This document shows, piece after piece, positions 24,360 through 34,811 of a stretch of 64,000 nucleotides of DNA. A program made the translations under genes and the position numbers. Position 1 is the first letter of the stretch. The number at the start of each line of letters is the position of its first letter. Under the pieces are notes generated by a model. It was not told where the DNA came from. It searched no databases and worked only from the letters and a program-made list of their open reading frames with translations. The stretch comes from Ruegeria marisrubri. Lineage in GTDB: Bacteria; Pseudomonadota; Alphaproteobacteria; Rhodobacterales; Rhodobacteraceae. The stretch lies in contig NZ_LQBQ01000034.1 of assembly GCF_001507595.1 (NCBI RefSeq), positions 1-64,000 on the forward strand, in the 5' to 3' direction.

Positions 24360-25061
24360 ATGAGCACAGACAAGACCGCAATCCGCAATGCCGCGACCGT
24401 GATCGTTCTGCGTGACCGCATGGGCGATCCGTCGATCCTGATGGGGCAGCGCGGCTCCAAGGCGGCGTTCATGCCCAACAAGTTCGTTTTCCCCGGTGGC
24501 GCCGTGGATGCAGCAGACGCGCAGGTGCCGTTGGCGACGCCGCTGCCCAAGGTCTGCTTTGACCGTTTGGGCGAAAAGGCACCGGAAGGGTTGCAGAATG
24601 CCTTGGCCGTCGCGGCGGTGCGGGAATTGTGGGAAGAAACCGGCCTGATCCTTGGGAAACCCGGCACCTGGACGGGGGACATCCCCGAAGACTGGCAGAG
24701 CTTTGCCGCAACCGGTCATGTCCCGGCTGCCGACGCCTTGCAGTTCGTGTTCCGCGCCCTCACACCGCCGGGCCGCCCCCGCCGTTTTGATGCACGGTTC
24801 TTCCTGGTGGATGCCGACGAGATTCAGGGCGATCTTGACGACTTCACCCACGCCTCGGACGAGCTGTCGCATCTGCAGTGGATCAAGCTGAGCGATGCGC
24901 GCAAGTTCGACCTGCCGTTCATTACCGAGGTCGTCCTGGCCGAGGTGGCCGGCCGGGTGGCGGATCGGAACCCACCCGAAACGGTGCCCTTTTTCCTCAA
25001 CAACGAAGAAGCCAGCCTGTTCCTGCGCCTGCGTGGCTATCCCATGCCGCAGTTGGACTGA
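24360..25061 (+). CDS. NUDIX hydrolase
   Basis: This is a 233-residue protein with a split Nudix box: FPGGAVDAAD, an insertion of about 30 residues, then AVAAVRELWEETGLILG, which provides the catalytic REUxEExGU. The arrangement resembles NUDT7/NUDT19-type coenzyme A or nucleoside-diphosphate pyrophosphatases. The N-terminus AATVIVLRDRMGDPSIL and the GQRGSKAAFMPNKFVFPGG block support the fold. It converges on the ribonuclease J gene across a GC-rich hairpin. Confidence 0.9.
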   Translation: MSTDKTAIRNAATVIVLRDRMGDPSILMGQRGSKAAFMPNKFVFPGGAVDAADAQVPLATPLPKVCFDRLGEKAPEGLQNALAVAAVRELWEETGLILGKPGTWTGDIPEDWQSFAATGHVPAADALQFVFRALTPPGRPRRFDARFFLVDADEIQGDLDDFTHASDELSHLQWIKLSDARKFDLPFITEVVLAEVAGRVADRNPPETVPFFLNNEEASLFLRLRGYPMPQLD

Positions 25062-25064
25062 CCC

Positions 25065-25090
25065 GGCGGCGGCTCGCGAAAACCGCCGCC
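25065..25090. terminator. Terminator-like hairpin between convergent genes
   Basis: GGCGGCGG and CCGCCGCC form a perfect eight-base stem with a ten-base loop between the NUDIX stop and the ribonuclease J stop. T-runs are weak on both sides. Confidence 0.55.
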
Positions 25091-25100
25091 TGACAAGATT

Positions 25101-26768
25101 TCAACGCATCCGGCTGACGACGACGGTGACTTCGGGCTTCTTGCCAATCTCGTTCTGCGAGGTCTGGCGCACGATGCGGCGCAGCGCCTCTTCGATCTTG
25201 TCGTCGTCGCGCAAGGTCTTGGCCTCGGCGCGCATGAGGAACTGGTTCAGATCCTCTTCCAGAATATCGACCAGCGCGGCGCGTGAACTGCCGATCTCGG
25301 GCAGGCCGATGGTGTCGCACCACGGCTCGCCCAGCGGTTCGTCCTCTTCGTCCAGGATGACCGTAACCGTGACATGGCCGTTGAGAGCCATGCGGATCCG
25401 GTCGCGCACGATGCCGTCCAGCGCGCCGATTTTTACCGTCCCGTCCAGATAGGTGCGGCCGGATTCGATGTAATCCACCACTGTTGGCGCTTTGCCGGTC
25501 AGGTCCAGCATCATGCCGTTGACCGCAACGATCGAAGCCCGCCCGCCTGCTTCGGCCAGCTTGGCATGTTCGCGCAGGTGGCGGTGTTCGCCATGCATCG
25601 GGATCACCATCTGCGGGTCGATCAGCGCGTGAACCCGCTCCAAATCGGGGCGGTTGGCGTGCCCCGACACATGGTAGAGACCCGAGCTGTCATCGACCAC
25701 GTCAACGCCCTTTTCGCTGAACTGGTTGATGACGCGGATCACACCGCGCTCGTTGCCCGGGATCGTCTTGGAGGAGAACAGGAACAGATCGCCCTCCTTC
25801 ACCTCGAGTCCCCGGTATTTTCCTCGGGCAAGTTGCGCGCTGGCCGCGCGGCGTTCCCCCTGGCTGCCGGTCACGATCAGCATCAGCCGTTCGCGCGGCA
25901 TGTCGGCGGCTTCTTCGGCGCTGATCACCCTAGGGAAGCCGTCGAGAATCCCCGTTTCCGTCGCGGCCTCGATCATCCGCCGCATGGCGCGGCCAAGCAG
26001 CACGACCGAGCGCCCTGCCCGATGGCCTGCCTCGGCAAGGGTTTTCACCCGCGCCACGTTCGAGGCAAAGGTCGTGGCGACCACCATTCCCGTGGCATTG
26101 GCCACCAGCTTGGTGATCTCGGGCCCGACCTCGGATTCCGAACGCCCCGGATGGCTGGAAAACACGTTGGTGCTGTCGCAGACCAGCGCCTTGACGCCCG
26201 GCTTGCCTACCTCGGCCCAGAGGTCCGGGTCGAAAGGTTCACCCACCACCGGATCGGGGTCCAGCTTGAAATCGCCCGAGTGAACGACACGGCCCGCGGG
26301 CGTGTCGATCACCAGACCCGCGCTTTCCGGGATCGAATGCGACACCGGCAGGAATCCCACCGTGAACGGCCCCGCCTCCACCTGTTCCGGCCAGGCGGAA
26401 ACGGTTCTCACCACATCGGGCGACTGGCCACGTTCCTCCATCTTGGCACGCGCGATGTTGGCCGTGAAAGCACGCGCATAGACCGGAGCGCCCAACGCCT
26501 CGTAGCAAAGGGCGACCGCGCCCACATGATCCTCATGCGCGTGGGTGACGAAGACCGCCTCCAGCCGGTCGGCCCGTTCCCGGAGCCAGCTGATATCCGC
26601 AAAGATCAGGTCCACGCCCGGTGAACTGTCCATATCCGGAAAGGCCACGCCCAGATCAACCAGGATCAGCCGCTCCTTACCGGGCTTGCCGTAACCGTAA
26701 ACATAGGCGTTCATGCCAATCTCGCCCGCCCCACCGAGAGGCAGGTAAATCAATCTTTCACTGCTCAT
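25101..26768 (-). CDS. rnj: Ribonuclease J
   Basis: This is a 555-residue metallo-beta-lactamase/beta-CASP ribonuclease used in RNA maturation and decay, with 5'-exonuclease and endonuclease activity. Motifs are the opening LGGAGEIGMNAYVYGYG, metal-binding THAHEDHVGAV, SHSIPESAG, HSGDFKLD, the beta-CASP block VTGSQGE, and the C-terminal HVSGHA and IPMHGEHRHL. The ATG at 26768 overlaps the coaX stop by four bases. It is last in a birA-coaX-rnj operon, a common alphaproteobacterial order. Confidence 0.96.
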   Translation of the reverse strand: MSSERLIYLPLGGAGEIGMNAYVYGYGKPGKERLILVDLGVAFPDMDSSPGVDLIFADISWLRERADRLEAVFVTHAHEDHVGAVALCYEALGAPVYARAFTANIARAKMEERGQSPDVVRTVSAWPEQVEAGPFTVGFLPVSHSIPESAGLVIDTPAGRVVHSGDFKLDPDPVVGEPFDPDLWAEVGKPGVKALVCDSTNVFSSHPGRSESEVGPEITKLVANATGMVVATTFASNVARVKTLAEAGHRAGRSVVLLGRAMRRMIEAATETGILDGFPRVISAEEAADMPRERLMLIVTGSQGERRAASAQLARGKYRGLEVKEGDLFLFSSKTIPGNERGVIRVINQFSEKGVDVVDDSSGLYHVSGHANRPDLERVHALIDPQMVIPMHGEHRHLREHAKLAEAGGRASIVAVNGMMLDLTGKAPTVVDYIESGRTYLDGTVKIGALDGIVRDRIRMALNGHVTVTVILDEEDEPLGEPWCDTIGLPEIGSSRAALVDILEEDLNQFLMRAEAKTLRDDDKIEEALRRIVRQTSQNEIGKKPEVTVVVSRMR

Positions 26769-27544
26769 GCCGAGCCATTTTCCTTGTTGTAGCGATGAAT
26801 CACGGTCAGCCCGTGCATCGTCAGATCTTCTTCGAATGCGTCGAACAGGTCGGCGCTCTGATGGAACAGCGGCGCCAATCCGCCGGTCGAAATCACCCGC
26901 ATCGGGGCGCCGTATTCCTCTTTGATCTTCTCGCAGATTTCGCGGACCAACCCGACATAGCCCCAGAAAACGCCGGACTGGATGCACTCCACTGTATTCG
27001 TGCCGATCACTTTCTGCGGCTTCGAGATATCCACATGCGGCAGGGCCGCTGCGGCGAGGTGCAGCGCCTCGAGGCTGAGGTTCACGCCCGGCGCGATGAC
27101 ACCGCCGACATAGGCACCGTCATGGGCGACCACATCGAATGTGGTGGCGGTTCCGAAATCCACCACGATCAGGTCGCCGCCATGGCGGTCATAGGCCCCG
27201 GCGGTATTGACCAGACGATCGGGGCCGACCTGGGTGCCCTCGTCAACACGCGGCTTGAAGGGCAGAAGCGTCTCGGGCTTGCCCACGACCAGCGGGCGGC
27301 AGCCAAAGAACCGGTCCGCAAAGACACGCAGGTTGAACACCACCCGCGGCACGGTCGAAGAGATGATCACATCGGTGATGTCCGCCTCGATCCCGTAATG
27401 TTTCACCAGCGTCGAATACCAGGTGAAATAGGCGTCTGCCGTGCGGGCATGGTGGGTCGAGGTGCGCAGGGTGCACAGGAATTTCTCGCCGTCCCAGATC
27501 GAGAACACGGTATTGGTATTGCCGCAGTCGATAGCCAGAAGCAT
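26765..27544 (-). CDS. coaX: Type III pantothenate kinase
   Basis: This is a 259-residue enzyme phosphorylating pantothenate, the first step of coenzyme A synthesis. It has ASKHA-fold motifs: LLAIDCGNTNTVFSIWDG for phosphate 1, GPDRLVNTAGAYDRHG with the pantothenate contact, DFGTATTFDVV for phosphate 2, and ISTGGLAPLF. The length is typical. It sits 11 bases after birA. Confidence 0.96.
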   Translation of the reverse strand: MLLAIDCGNTNTVFSIWDGEKFLCTLRTSTHHARTADAYFTWYSTLVKHYGIEADITDVIISSTVPRVVFNLRVFADRFFGCRPLVVGKPETLLPFKPRVDEGTQVGPDRLVNTAGAYDRHGGDLIVVDFGTATTFDVVAHDGAYVGGVIAPGVNLSLEALHLAAAALPHVDISKPQKVIGTNTVECIQSGVFWGYVGLVREICEKIKEEYGAPMRVISTGGLAPLFHQSADLFDAFEEDLTMHGLTVIHRYNKENGSA

Positions 27545-27555
27545 CTGAACTCCCC

Positions 27556-28305
27556 TCAGAAATACACGTCCGCCGCGGGAATGGCGACGCGGCCCTTGGC
27601 GGTGTTTAGGACAAGGTTGCCCTCCGCGTCCACCGTTTCGAAGGTGCCGACGGTCTCAGTCGCCCCCGTGCGGGCCGTGATCACCTCGCCCAGCCGCGCC
27701 GCGCGCGCCAGCCAGGCGGTACGGATCGGTTCGAAGCCATAGGTGGCAAACTGCGTCTCATAGCGTGCGTAAGCAGCGGCCAATTCGGTCAGGAAATCCT
27801 CGGCCTCGACCTGCGCGCCGGTTTCCGACAGCAGGGACACGGGCCGCACGGCTCCGGGCTCGACGCTTTCGGGCCGAGGCGCCTCGACAAGATTGACGCC
27901 TATTCCGATGGCAAGATGCGACACCCCCCGCCCTTGCCCGGTGCTTTCCAGCAGAATACCCGCCAGCTTTCCACCGTTCAGCAGCACGTCATTGGGCCAT
28001 TTCAGCGCCAGCCCCGCCGCCCGCCCGGTCACCGCGACACAGGCGTCGAACAGCGCCAGCGCGGCCACGAAACTGCGCAGCGCCGCCTGTTCCGGCGGGC
28101 CTTCGGGGCGCAGCAGCAGGGTTGCGGCAAGGTTCCCCTTGGGGTTCGCCCAGGCGCGACCGCGCCGTCCCCGCGCCGCCGTCTGGTGATGCGCCATGAT
28201 CCAGACCGGCCCCTGCGCCGCCGGCGCGATCCGCGCCGCTTCGTTCAGGGTGCTGTCCACTTCCTGCAGAATGTGCAGGCCATATCCCTGGGGCCAATCG
28301 CTCAT
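27556..28305 (-). CDS. birA: Biotin-[acetyl-CoA-carboxylase] ligase
   Basis: This is a 249-residue monofunctional biotin protein ligase without the DNA-binding domain of the E. coli type. It has the ATP/biotin loop ARGRRGRAWANPKG, the LKWPNDVLLNGGKLAGILLE signature and IGIGVNL. It would biotinylate carrier domains such as the MccA encoded in this window. The ATG at 28305 lies three bases beyond the T-run of the nuo terminator and has no visible ribosome binding site, so expression may depend on readthrough. Confidence 0.94.
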   Translation of the reverse strand: MSDWPQGYGLHILQEVDSTLNEAARIAPAAQGPVWIMAHHQTAARGRRGRAWANPKGNLAATLLLRPEGPPEQAALRSFVAALALFDACVAVTGRAAGLALKWPNDVLLNGGKLAGILLESTGQGRGVSHLAIGIGVNLVEAPRPESVEPGAVRPVSLLSETGAQVEAEDFLTELAAAYARYETQFATYGFEPIRTAWLARAARLGEVITARTGATETVGTFETVDAEGNLVLNTAKGRVAIPAADVYF

Positions 28306-28308
28306 TGC

Positions 28309-28336
28309 AAAAAGGCCCGGTCCTGCGACCGAGCCT
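28309..28336 (-). terminator. Intrinsic terminator of the nuo operon
   Basis: On the minus strand AGGCTCGGTC, a four-base loop and GACCGGGCCT (one mismatch) form a strong stem, followed directly by TTTTT. It lies 24 bases after the nuoN stop and ends three bases before the birA start codon. Confidence 0.85.
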
Positions 28337-28359
28337 CCTTTCGTCTTCTCGGGATCAGA

Positions 28360-29802
28360 TCAGTTGACAAGCGTCGCCGCTGCGGCCGCTGCCGCGCCTT
28401 CGATGCCGAACTGGTAGAACACGCCAACAATCATCAGCGCTGCCGACCCCATCAACGCGCCCCACAGGATGGGCGAGGAACGGGTCTCGATCGGATCCTC
28501 ATTCTCTTCCCCGAAATACATGTAGAACACGATCCGCAGGTAATAGAACGCACCGATCACCGAGGCGATGGCCGAAGCGATGACCAGCCCGGTCAGCCCC
28601 GCATCGACACCCGCCTGCCAGACACCGAACTTGGCGAAGAAGCCCAGCATCGGCGGAACCCCCGCAAGGCTGAACATCAGAATCAGAACCGCCAGTGCCT
28701 TGCCGGGATCACGGCGCGAATACTGGCGCAGCGCGTCGATATCCGTGACCGGCTTGCCGTCGCGCTCCATCATCAGGATGAAGGCAAAGGTGCCGACGTT
28801 CATGGTGACATAGATCGCCAGGTACATCAGCATCGCCTTGATGCCCAACTCGGTTCCGGCGGCAAGGCCGATCAGGCCATAGCCCATGTGAGCGATCGAC
28901 GAGTACGCCATCAGCCGCTTGATGTCGCGCTGACCGATCGCGGCGATCGCACCAAGGAACATCGACAGGACCGAAAGCAGCACGATCACCTGCTGCCAGT
29001 CTGCTACGACCCCGCCGAAGGCGTCATGCAGCACCCGTGCGAACAGCGCCATGGCCGCCACCTTGGGCGCGGTCGCGAAGAAGGCGGTGATCGGCGTGGG
29101 CGAGCCTTCGTAAACGTCCGGCGTCCACATGTGGAACGGCACGGCCGAGACCTTGAAGGCCAGACCCGAGATCAGGAAGATCAGGCCGAACAGCAGCCCC
29201 AGCGAGACTTCTCCATGTTGTGCAGTCGTGATGATGCCCGAGAACAGCGTGGTGCCTGTGTAGCCGTAGACCAGCGAGGCCCCGTAAAGCAGCAAACCCG
29301 AGCTGAGGGCCCCGAGGACGAAGTATTTCAGGCCGGCTTCGGTCGATTTCACACTGTCACGACGCAGCGCGGCGACGACATAGAGCGCCAGGGACTGAAG
29401 TTCGAGCCCCATGTACAGCGCCATCAGATCGCCCGCGCTGACCATCATCATCATGCCAACGGCAGCCAGTGCCACCAGCAGAGGATACTCGAAACGCAGC
29501 AGGTCGCGGCGCGCCATATAGTCCTGGCTCATCAACAGAACCACCGCCGCGGCCAGCAGGATCGCCACCTTGGCAAAACGGGCAAAGCCATCATCCACGA
29601 ACATGCCGTTGAAGGCGATGTTGGTGCCTTCGCCGTTCGAGGCGATCCAGATGGCCAGAACGGCCATCAACCCGGCGGTGGACCAGACCAGAAGCGGCCC
29701 AAGCGCGTCCTTCGAGGTGTAGACCGCCCCGATCAGCGCCGCCATCGCATAGAGCGCCAGAACGATTTCCGGCAGGATTACAGTCAGATCAGCCTGGATC
29801 AT
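28360..29802 (-). CDS. nuoN: NADH-quinone oxidoreductase subunit N
   Basis: This is a 480-residue integral membrane subunit of complex I, one of the three antiporter-like proton channels. It has about 14 membrane segments. Conserved parts include [20 protein letters not shown] with the membrane glutamate, [20 protein letters not shown], and [20 protein letters not shown]. It is the last nuo gene, 15 bases after nuoM, and is followed by a strong terminator. Confidence 0.97.
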   Translation of the reverse strand: MIQADLTVILPEIVLALYAMAALIGAVYTSKDALGPLLVWSTAGLMAVLAIWIASNGEGTNIAFNGMFVDDGFARFAKVAILLAAAVVLLMSQDYMARRDLLRFEYPLLVALAAVGMMMMVSAGDLMALYMGLELQSLALYVVAALRRDSVKSTEAGLKYFVLGALSSGLLLYGASLVYGYTGTTLFSGIITTAQHGEVSLGLLFGLIFLISGLAFKVSAVPFHMWTPDVYEGSPTPITAFFATAPKVAAMALFARVLHDAFGGVVADWQQVIVLLSVLSMFLGAIAAIGQRDIKRLMAYSSIAHMGYGLIGLAAGTELGIKAMLMYLAIYVTMNVGTFAFILMMERDGKPVTDIDALRQYSRRDPGKALAVLILMFSLAGVPPMLGFFAKFGVWQAGVDAGLTGLVIASAIASVIGAFYYLRIVFYMYFGEENEDPIETRSSPILWGALMGSAALMIVGVFYQFGIEGAAAAAAATLVN

Positions 29803-29817
29803 CTCTCCAAAGCTCCC

Positions 29818-31359
29818 TTAGTGCGAGGCGACCTGGGTCGCGGCCTCAGCCGCGGCCAGGGCCGTGTCATAGTTCGAAATCAGCGCGGCGGTCGAGTTGC
29901 CGATCACGTCGGTGACCAGCGACGGATACACACCCAGCAGGATGGTCATGATGACCAGCGGCGCAAAGATCAGACGCTCGCGCGCGCTCATGTCGGTGAT
30001 CGACTTGAGGCTTTCCTTGATCAGATCGCCAAAGACCACGCGGCGATACAGCCACAGCGCATAGGCCGCCGAGAAGATCACGCCCGATGCGGCCACTGCG
30101 GTCACCCAGGTATTGACCTGGAAGGCACCCATCAGCGTCAGGAATTCGCCGATGAAGCCCGAGGTGCCCGGCAGGCCCACGTTGGCCATGGTGAACAGCA
30201 TGAACACCAGCGCATAGGCGGGCATCCGGATCACCAGACCGCCATAGGCGTCGATGTCGCGGGTATGCATCCGGTCGTAGATCACGCCGACGACAAGGAA
30301 GAGCGCCGCCGAGATGAAACCGTGGCTCAGCATCTGGAAGATCGCCCCGTCCACGCCCTGCTGGTTGGCCGCAAAGATGCCCATGGTCACGAACCCCATA
30401 TGCGCGACCGAGGAATAGGCGATCAGCTTTTTCATGTCCTCCTGCACCAGCGCCACCAGCGAGGTATAGACGACCGCAATCGCCGACATCCATAGGACCA
30501 CATCGGTCATCACCGCCGAGCCCACCGGGAACATCGGCAGGCTGAAGCGCAGGAAGCCATAGCCGCCCATCTTCAGCAGGATCGCGGCCAGCACGACCGA
30601 ACCGGCGGTGGGTGCCTGAACGTGCGCGTCAGGCAACCAGGTGTGCACGGGCCACATCGGCATCTTCACCGCGAACGAGGCGAAGAACGCCAGGAACATC
30701 AGCGTCTGCATGCCGCCGACGATGTAGAAGCCCATCACGCTGAAGCCTTCGGACGAGAACTGATGGCTCATCAGCGCCTCGATGTCGGTGGTGCCCGCGT
30801 CGGCATACATGGCGACCATCGCCACCAGCATCAGCACCGAGCCGAGGAAGGTGTAGAGGAAGAACTTGAAGCTGGCATAGATCCGGTCCTTGCCGCCCCA
30901 GACGCCGATGATCAGGAACATCGGGATCAGGCCCGCCTCGAAGAACAGGTAGAACAGTACCAGGTCCAGCGCCATGAAGACGCCCAGCATCAGCGTTTCC
31001 AGCAGAAGGAAGGCGATCATGTATTCCTTGACCCGATCGGTCACATTCCAGCTGGCCAGAATGGTCAGCGGCATGATGAAGGTGGTCAGAAGGACGAACA
31101 GAACACTGATGCCATCCACGCCCATCTTGTATTTCAGGCCCATCAGCCACTCGCCCTCTTCCACCATCTGGAAGCCGGTGTCCGAGGGGTCAAAGCCCGT
31201 GTAAATGCCGATCGAGACCAGGAAGGTCACGGTGGTCGCCACCAGCGCCACCCATTTGGCGTTGCGCTGCGCGGCCGCGTCCTCTCCTCGCAGGAACAGC
31301 GCCAGGATCAGCGCCGCGATCGCGGGGATGAAGGTGACTATGGAAAGGATGTTGTCCAT
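29818..31359 (-). CDS. nuoM: NADH-quinone oxidoreductase subunit M
   Basis: This is a 513-residue antiporter-like proton-pumping subunit of complex I with about 14 membrane spans. Signatures are [20 protein letters not shown] with the conserved glutamate, [20 protein letters not shown], and [19 protein letters not shown]. The true start is the ATG at 31359, which overlaps the nuoL stop by one base. A longer in-frame version would be antisense-like filler from nuoL sequence. Confidence 0.97.
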   Translation of the reverse strand: MDNILSIVTFIPAIAALILALFLRGEDAAAQRNAKWVALVATTVTFLVSIGIYTGFDPSDTGFQMVEEGEWLMGLKYKMGVDGISVLFVLLTTFIMPLTILASWNVTDRVKEYMIAFLLLETLMLGVFMALDLVLFYLFFEAGLIPMFLIIGVWGGKDRIYASFKFFLYTFLGSVLMLVAMVAMYADAGTTDIEALMSHQFSSEGFSVMGFYIVGGMQTLMFLAFFASFAVKMPMWPVHTWLPDAHVQAPTAGSVVLAAILLKMGGYGFLRFSLPMFPVGSAVMTDVVLWMSAIAVVYTSLVALVQEDMKKLIAYSSVAHMGFVTMGIFAANQQGVDGAIFQMLSHGFISAALFLVVGVIYDRMHTRDIDAYGGLVIRMPAYALVFMLFTMANVGLPGTSGFIGEFLTLMGAFQVNTWVTAVAASGVIFSAAYALWLYRRVVFGDLIKESLKSITDMSARERLIFAPLVIMTILLGVYPSLVTDVIGNSTAALISNYDTALAAAEAATQVASH

Positions 31360-33485
31360 CAGTGCGTGCCTCCGCCGATCGACATCCAGGTGATCAGGGC
31401 GGCTATGCCCAGGACCATCCAGAAGGCGTAAGTGAAGATGTAGCCCGTCTGCGCCTTGCCTGCGAGGCGGGTGAAATAGGGAACGACGCCCATTGCTACT
31501 CCATTCAGGAAGCCGTCGATTGTCTTGCCGTCTCCGCGCTTCCACAGGAACCGGCCCAGCGCCAGGGTGGGCTTGACGAAGATCGCGTCATAGATCTCGT
31601 CGAAATACCACTTGTTCTTGAGGAACAGGTACAGCGGGCGCTGGTTCTCGGCCAGGCGGCCGGGAAGCGACGGGTTCACGATATAGAACAGGTAGGCCAG
31701 GCCGAACCCGAGCACCATCGCGATGAAGGGCGAGACCTTGACCCATTTCGGTGCCGCGTGCGCGTCCTCGAGCACATGGTTGTCCTCGCCGATATAGATC
31801 GCGCCTTCACCCGGCTTGCCGGCAAAGGAGGCATGATGCTCACCTGCGGCCTCGCCATGGCCCTCATCCGAGGTCGCCGCATGCGCGGTGTCCTCGCCGT
31901 GGCCGGCTTCGGCCTCGGAGCCGTGATCGTTTGCCTCGGCGTGAACCTCGGCGCCCGACATCGGGATGCCGTAGAACTTGCCGACCTGATCGGCGTGACC
32001 GAAGAACTGGCCGTACCAGATCATGCCAGCAAAGATTGCCCCAAGCGACAGGGCACCCAGCGGCACCAGCATGGTCATCGGGCTTTCATGCGCATGTTCA
32101 TGCGTATGCTTGTCGCCCCGCTCTTCGCCGTAGAAGGTCAGGAAGATCAGGCGCCAGCTGTAGAACGAGGTCATGGCGGCGGCGATCACCAGCAGCCAGA
32201 AGCCGTAGGACGATCCGCCCGCATAGGCGCTCTCGATGATGGCGTCCTTGCTGAGGAAACCGGCGAAACCGATGTGGGTCAGCGGGATGCCGACGCCGGT
32301 GATGGCCAGCGTGCCGATCATCATCGCCCAGAAGGTATAGGGGATCTTCTTGCGCAGGTTGCCATAGTTCATCATGTCCTGCTCGTGATGCATGGCGTGG
32401 ATTACCGAACCTGCACCAAGGAACAGCAGCGCCTTGAAGAAGGCGTGCGTGAACAGGTGGAACATGGCCGCCGAATACATGCCCACACCCGCAGCCACGA
32501 ACATGTAGCCCAGCTGCGAACAGGTCGAATAGGCGATCACGCGCTTGATGTCGGTCTGAACCAGACCCACGGTCGCAGCGAAGAAGGCCGTGCTGGCCCC
32601 CAGCACCGTCACGAAGGCCGCGGCGCCCGGCGCGAATTCGTAAAGCGGCGACATGCGGCAGACCAGGAACACACCGGCGGTCACCATGGTCGCGGCGTGG
32701 ATCAGCGCCGAAACCGGTGTCGGGCCTTCCATCGCGTCCGGCAACCAGGTGTGCAGGATCAGCTGTGCCGATTTGCCCATCGCGCCGATGAACAGCAGAA
32801 CGCAGACCACCTCGACCGAGGTCCACTCACCCCACAGGAAGGTCAGCTTGCTTTCGGCCAGCGCAGGCGCGGCGGCGAAGATGTCCGAGAAGTTGATGCT
32901 GTCGGTCAGGAAGAACAGCGCGAAGATCCCCAGCGCAAAGCCGAAGTCGCCCACTCGGTTGACGATGAACGCTTTCATCGCCGCCGCATTTGCCGAGGGC
33001 TTGCGATAATAGAAGCCGATCAGCAGGTAGGATGCGACGCCCACGCCTTCCCAGCCAAAGAACATCTGCACCAGGTTGTCCGAGGTCACCAGCATCAGCA
33101 TGGCGAAGGTGAAGAAGCTGAGATAGGCGAAGAAACGCGGCTTGTAGCTTTCGCCCTCGCGCCATTGCGGGTCGTGATCCATGTAGCCGAAGCTGTAGAG
33201 ATGCACGAGCGCTGACACCGTGGTCACCACGATCAGCATGATCGCGGTCAACCGGTCGAGGCGGATGGCCCACGAGGTCGAGAGCGAGCCGCTTTCGATC
33301 CAGCGCATGATCTCGATCTGCTGGGTGTGCCCGTCAAAGCTGAAGAACACGATCCAGCTGAGGATACAGGCCAGGAACAGCAGGCCGGTGGCCGTCCACA
33401 GCGCGGCTTTCTCGCCGATGAACTTCCAGCCGAACCCGCAGAGGATGGCGCCCACCAGAGGGGCAAACAGGATGGTCGTTTCCAT
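31359..33485 (-). CDS. nuoL: NADH-quinone oxidoreductase subunit L
   Basis: This is a 708-residue proton-pumping subunit with the long lateral helix at its C-terminus. It contains [40 protein letters not shown], and [20 protein letters not shown]. Between the core and the C-terminal helices, about residues 510-555, is a His/Glu/Gly-rich insert with seven histidines (for example [13 protein letters not shown] and HGEAAGEHH), a possible metal-binding loop. It lies between nuoK (six bases upstream) and nuoM. Confidence 0.97.
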   Translation of the reverse strand: METTILFAPLVGAILCGFGWKFIGEKAALWTATGLLFLACILSWIVFFSFDGHTQQIEIMRWIESGSLSTSWAIRLDRLTAIMLIVVTTVSALVHLYSFGYMDHDPQWREGESYKPRFFAYLSFFTFAMLMLVTSDNLVQMFFGWEGVGVASYLLIGFYYRKPSANAAAMKAFIVNRVGDFGFALGIFALFFLTDSINFSDIFAAAPALAESKLTFLWGEWTSVEVVCVLLFIGAMGKSAQLILHTWLPDAMEGPTPVSALIHAATMVTAGVFLVCRMSPLYEFAPGAAAFVTVLGASTAFFAATVGLVQTDIKRVIAYSTCSQLGYMFVAAGVGMYSAAMFHLFTHAFFKALLFLGAGSVIHAMHHEQDMMNYGNLRKKIPYTFWAMMIGTLAITGVGIPLTHIGFAGFLSKDAIIESAYAGGSSYGFWLLVIAAAMTSFYSWRLIFLTFYGEERGDKHTHEHAHESPMTMLVPLGALSLGAIFAGMIWYGQFFGHADQVGKFYGIPMSGAEVHAEANDHGSEAEAGHGEDTAHAATSDEGHGEAAGEHHASFAGKPGEGAIYIGEDNHVLEDAHAAPKWVKVSPFIAMVLGFGLAYLFYIVNPSLPGRLAENQRPLYLFLKNKWYFDEIYDAIFVKPTLALGRFLWKRGDGKTIDGFLNGVAMGVVPYFTRLAGKAQTGYIFTYAFWMVLGIAALITWMSIGGGTH

Positions 33486-33491
33486 GATCCC

Positions 33492-33797
33492 TTACCCCTT
33501 CATCATGTTGACGTCTTCCACCGCGATGGTACCGCGGTTGCGGAAGAAGCAGACCAGGATGGCCAGGCCGATGGCGGCCTCGGCGGCGGCGACGGTCAGC
33601 ACGAACAGCGTAAAGACCTGCCCCACGAGATCGCCCAGGAAGGACGAGAAGGCCACGAGGTTGATGTTGACCGCCAACAGCATCAATTCGATGCTCATCA
33701 GCAGGATGATGACGTTCTTGCGGTTCAGGAAGAGACCGAAGATGCCGATGACGAACAATGTCGCCGCGACGGTTAGGTAATGTTCAAGTCCGATCAT
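33492..33797 (-). CDS. nuoK: NADH-quinone oxidoreductase subunit K
   Basis: This is a 101-residue membrane subunit with three helices ([20 protein letters not shown], then [19 protein letters not shown] with the conserved membrane glutamates, and [18 protein letters not shown]). Length and motifs are typical of NuoK. It is four bases after nuoJ. Confidence 0.97.
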   Translation of the reverse strand: MIGLEHYLTVAATLFVIGIFGLFLNRKNVIILLMSIELMLLAVNINLVAFSSFLGDLVGQVFTLFVLTVAAAEAAIGLAILVCFFRNRGTIAVEDVNMMKG

Positions 33798-33801
33798 CGT
33801 C

Positions 33802-34404
33802 TCACAGCCCCTGCCCCGGTTTCACGTCCTTGAGTTCCATCGCCTTGGCCGGGTCGCGCATCATCTGGGCGACGACGTCCTGACGCTTGATGTCCTTGCG
33901 GTGACGCATGGACAACACGATCGCACCGATCATCGCAACCAGCAGGATCAGGCCCGCCAACTGGAACAGAAGGAAATATTGGTCGTAAATGATGAGGCCC
34001 AGCGCCTCGGTGTTGTGGCGATCCGCCGGAACCGGCTGCGCCAGCTGCCCGGCCGCGCCATGCGCGCTTTCCCACGCGCCATAGGCCATGACGAACTGCA
34101 TCAGGATCACCAGACCGATCAGCAGGGCCAGCGGCATGTAGCGCGCCATCTCGGCCTTGAGCTCGGCAAAGTCCACGTCCAGCATCATCACCACGAACAG
34201 GAACAGCACCGCGACCGCACCGACATAGACGATGACCAGCAGCATCGCGACGAATTCCGCGCCCAGCAGAACGAACAGCCCTGCCGACGAGATGAAGGCC
34301 AGGATCAGCCACAGCACCGAATGCACCGGCTGACGGCTGATCACGGTGAACAGCCCCCCGGTGATGGCACTGATGGCAAAGAGGTAAAAGGCAAATACGC
34401 TCAT
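33802..34404 (-). CDS. nuoJ: NADH-quinone oxidoreductase subunit J
   Basis: This is a 200-residue membrane subunit with five spans and the conserved block [20 protein letters not shown] followed by [14 protein letters not shown] periplasmic loop and a basic cytoplasmic tail follow. The ATG overlaps the stop of a carboxymuconolactone decarboxylase-like gene by four bases, an unusual neighbour inside a nuo operon. Confidence 0.97.
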   Translation of the reverse strand: MSVFAFYLFAISAITGGLFTVISRQPVHSVLWLILAFISSAGLFVLLGAEFVAMLLVIVYVGAVAVLFLFVVMMLDVDFAELKAEMARYMPLALLIGLVILMQFVMAYGAWESAHGAAGQLAQPVPADRHNTEALGLIIYDQYFLLFQLAGLILLVAMIGAIVLSMRHRKDIKRQDVVAQMMRDPAKAMELKDVKPGQGL

Positions 34405-34811
34405 TGGTCATCGTCCCCTTTTTCGCCCATGGCCTCCTGCGCCAGTTCCAGCGCGCGGGTCATGGCCGGGATGCCGGCAAACACCGACATCTGACCGATC
34501 GCTTCCACGATCTCTTGTTTCTTGGCGCCCGCCTCGAGGGCGTGGCGCACGGTCTGGCGCACCGCCGTATCGGCCTGCGCGCCCTGCATCGTCAGCCCGG
34601 CCAGCGTCAGCAGCAACCGGGTCTTGGCATCCAGCCCATCCTTGTTGACGGTGTTGCCGAACATCATCTCCATCGCCTCTTTGGGCATGGTCGGCCACAG
34701 CGCTTCGAACTCCTTGGGTGAGAAGCTTTCCAAGGCCGGGTTGAACGCCTTGGCCATGTCATGAGCCTGCTGCATCATCAGCTCGAACGGGTTTTTCGGC
34801 GCGTCGGTCAT
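34401..34811 (-). CDS. Carboxymuconolactone decarboxylase family protein in nuo operon
   Basis: This is a 136-residue protein whose C-terminal 90 residues match the CMD/AhpD-like fold ([59 protein letters not shown]). It lacks the CxxC of AhpD peroxidases, so it is closer to the decarboxylase-like group. It overlaps nuoI upstream and nuoJ downstream by four bases each and must be co-translated with them. A role in complex I assembly or protection is speculative. Confidence 0.85.
   Translation of the reverse strand: MTDAPKNPFELMMQQAHDMAKAFNPALESFSPKEFEALWPTMPKEAMEMMFGNTVNKDGLDAKTRLLLTLAGLTMQGAQADTAVRQTVRHALEAGAKKQEIVEAIGQMSVFAGIPAMTRALELAQEAMGEKGDDDQ

Noticed and set aside
27916..30495. Very long plus-strand frame opposite birA, nuoN and nuoM
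   Set aside because: The minus strand carries well-conserved enzymes here; the plus frame is His/Gln/Arg-rich filler caused by codon bias.
31362..33215. Long plus-strand frame opposite nuoL
   Set aside because: Antisense of nuoL with no domain and shadow-type composition.
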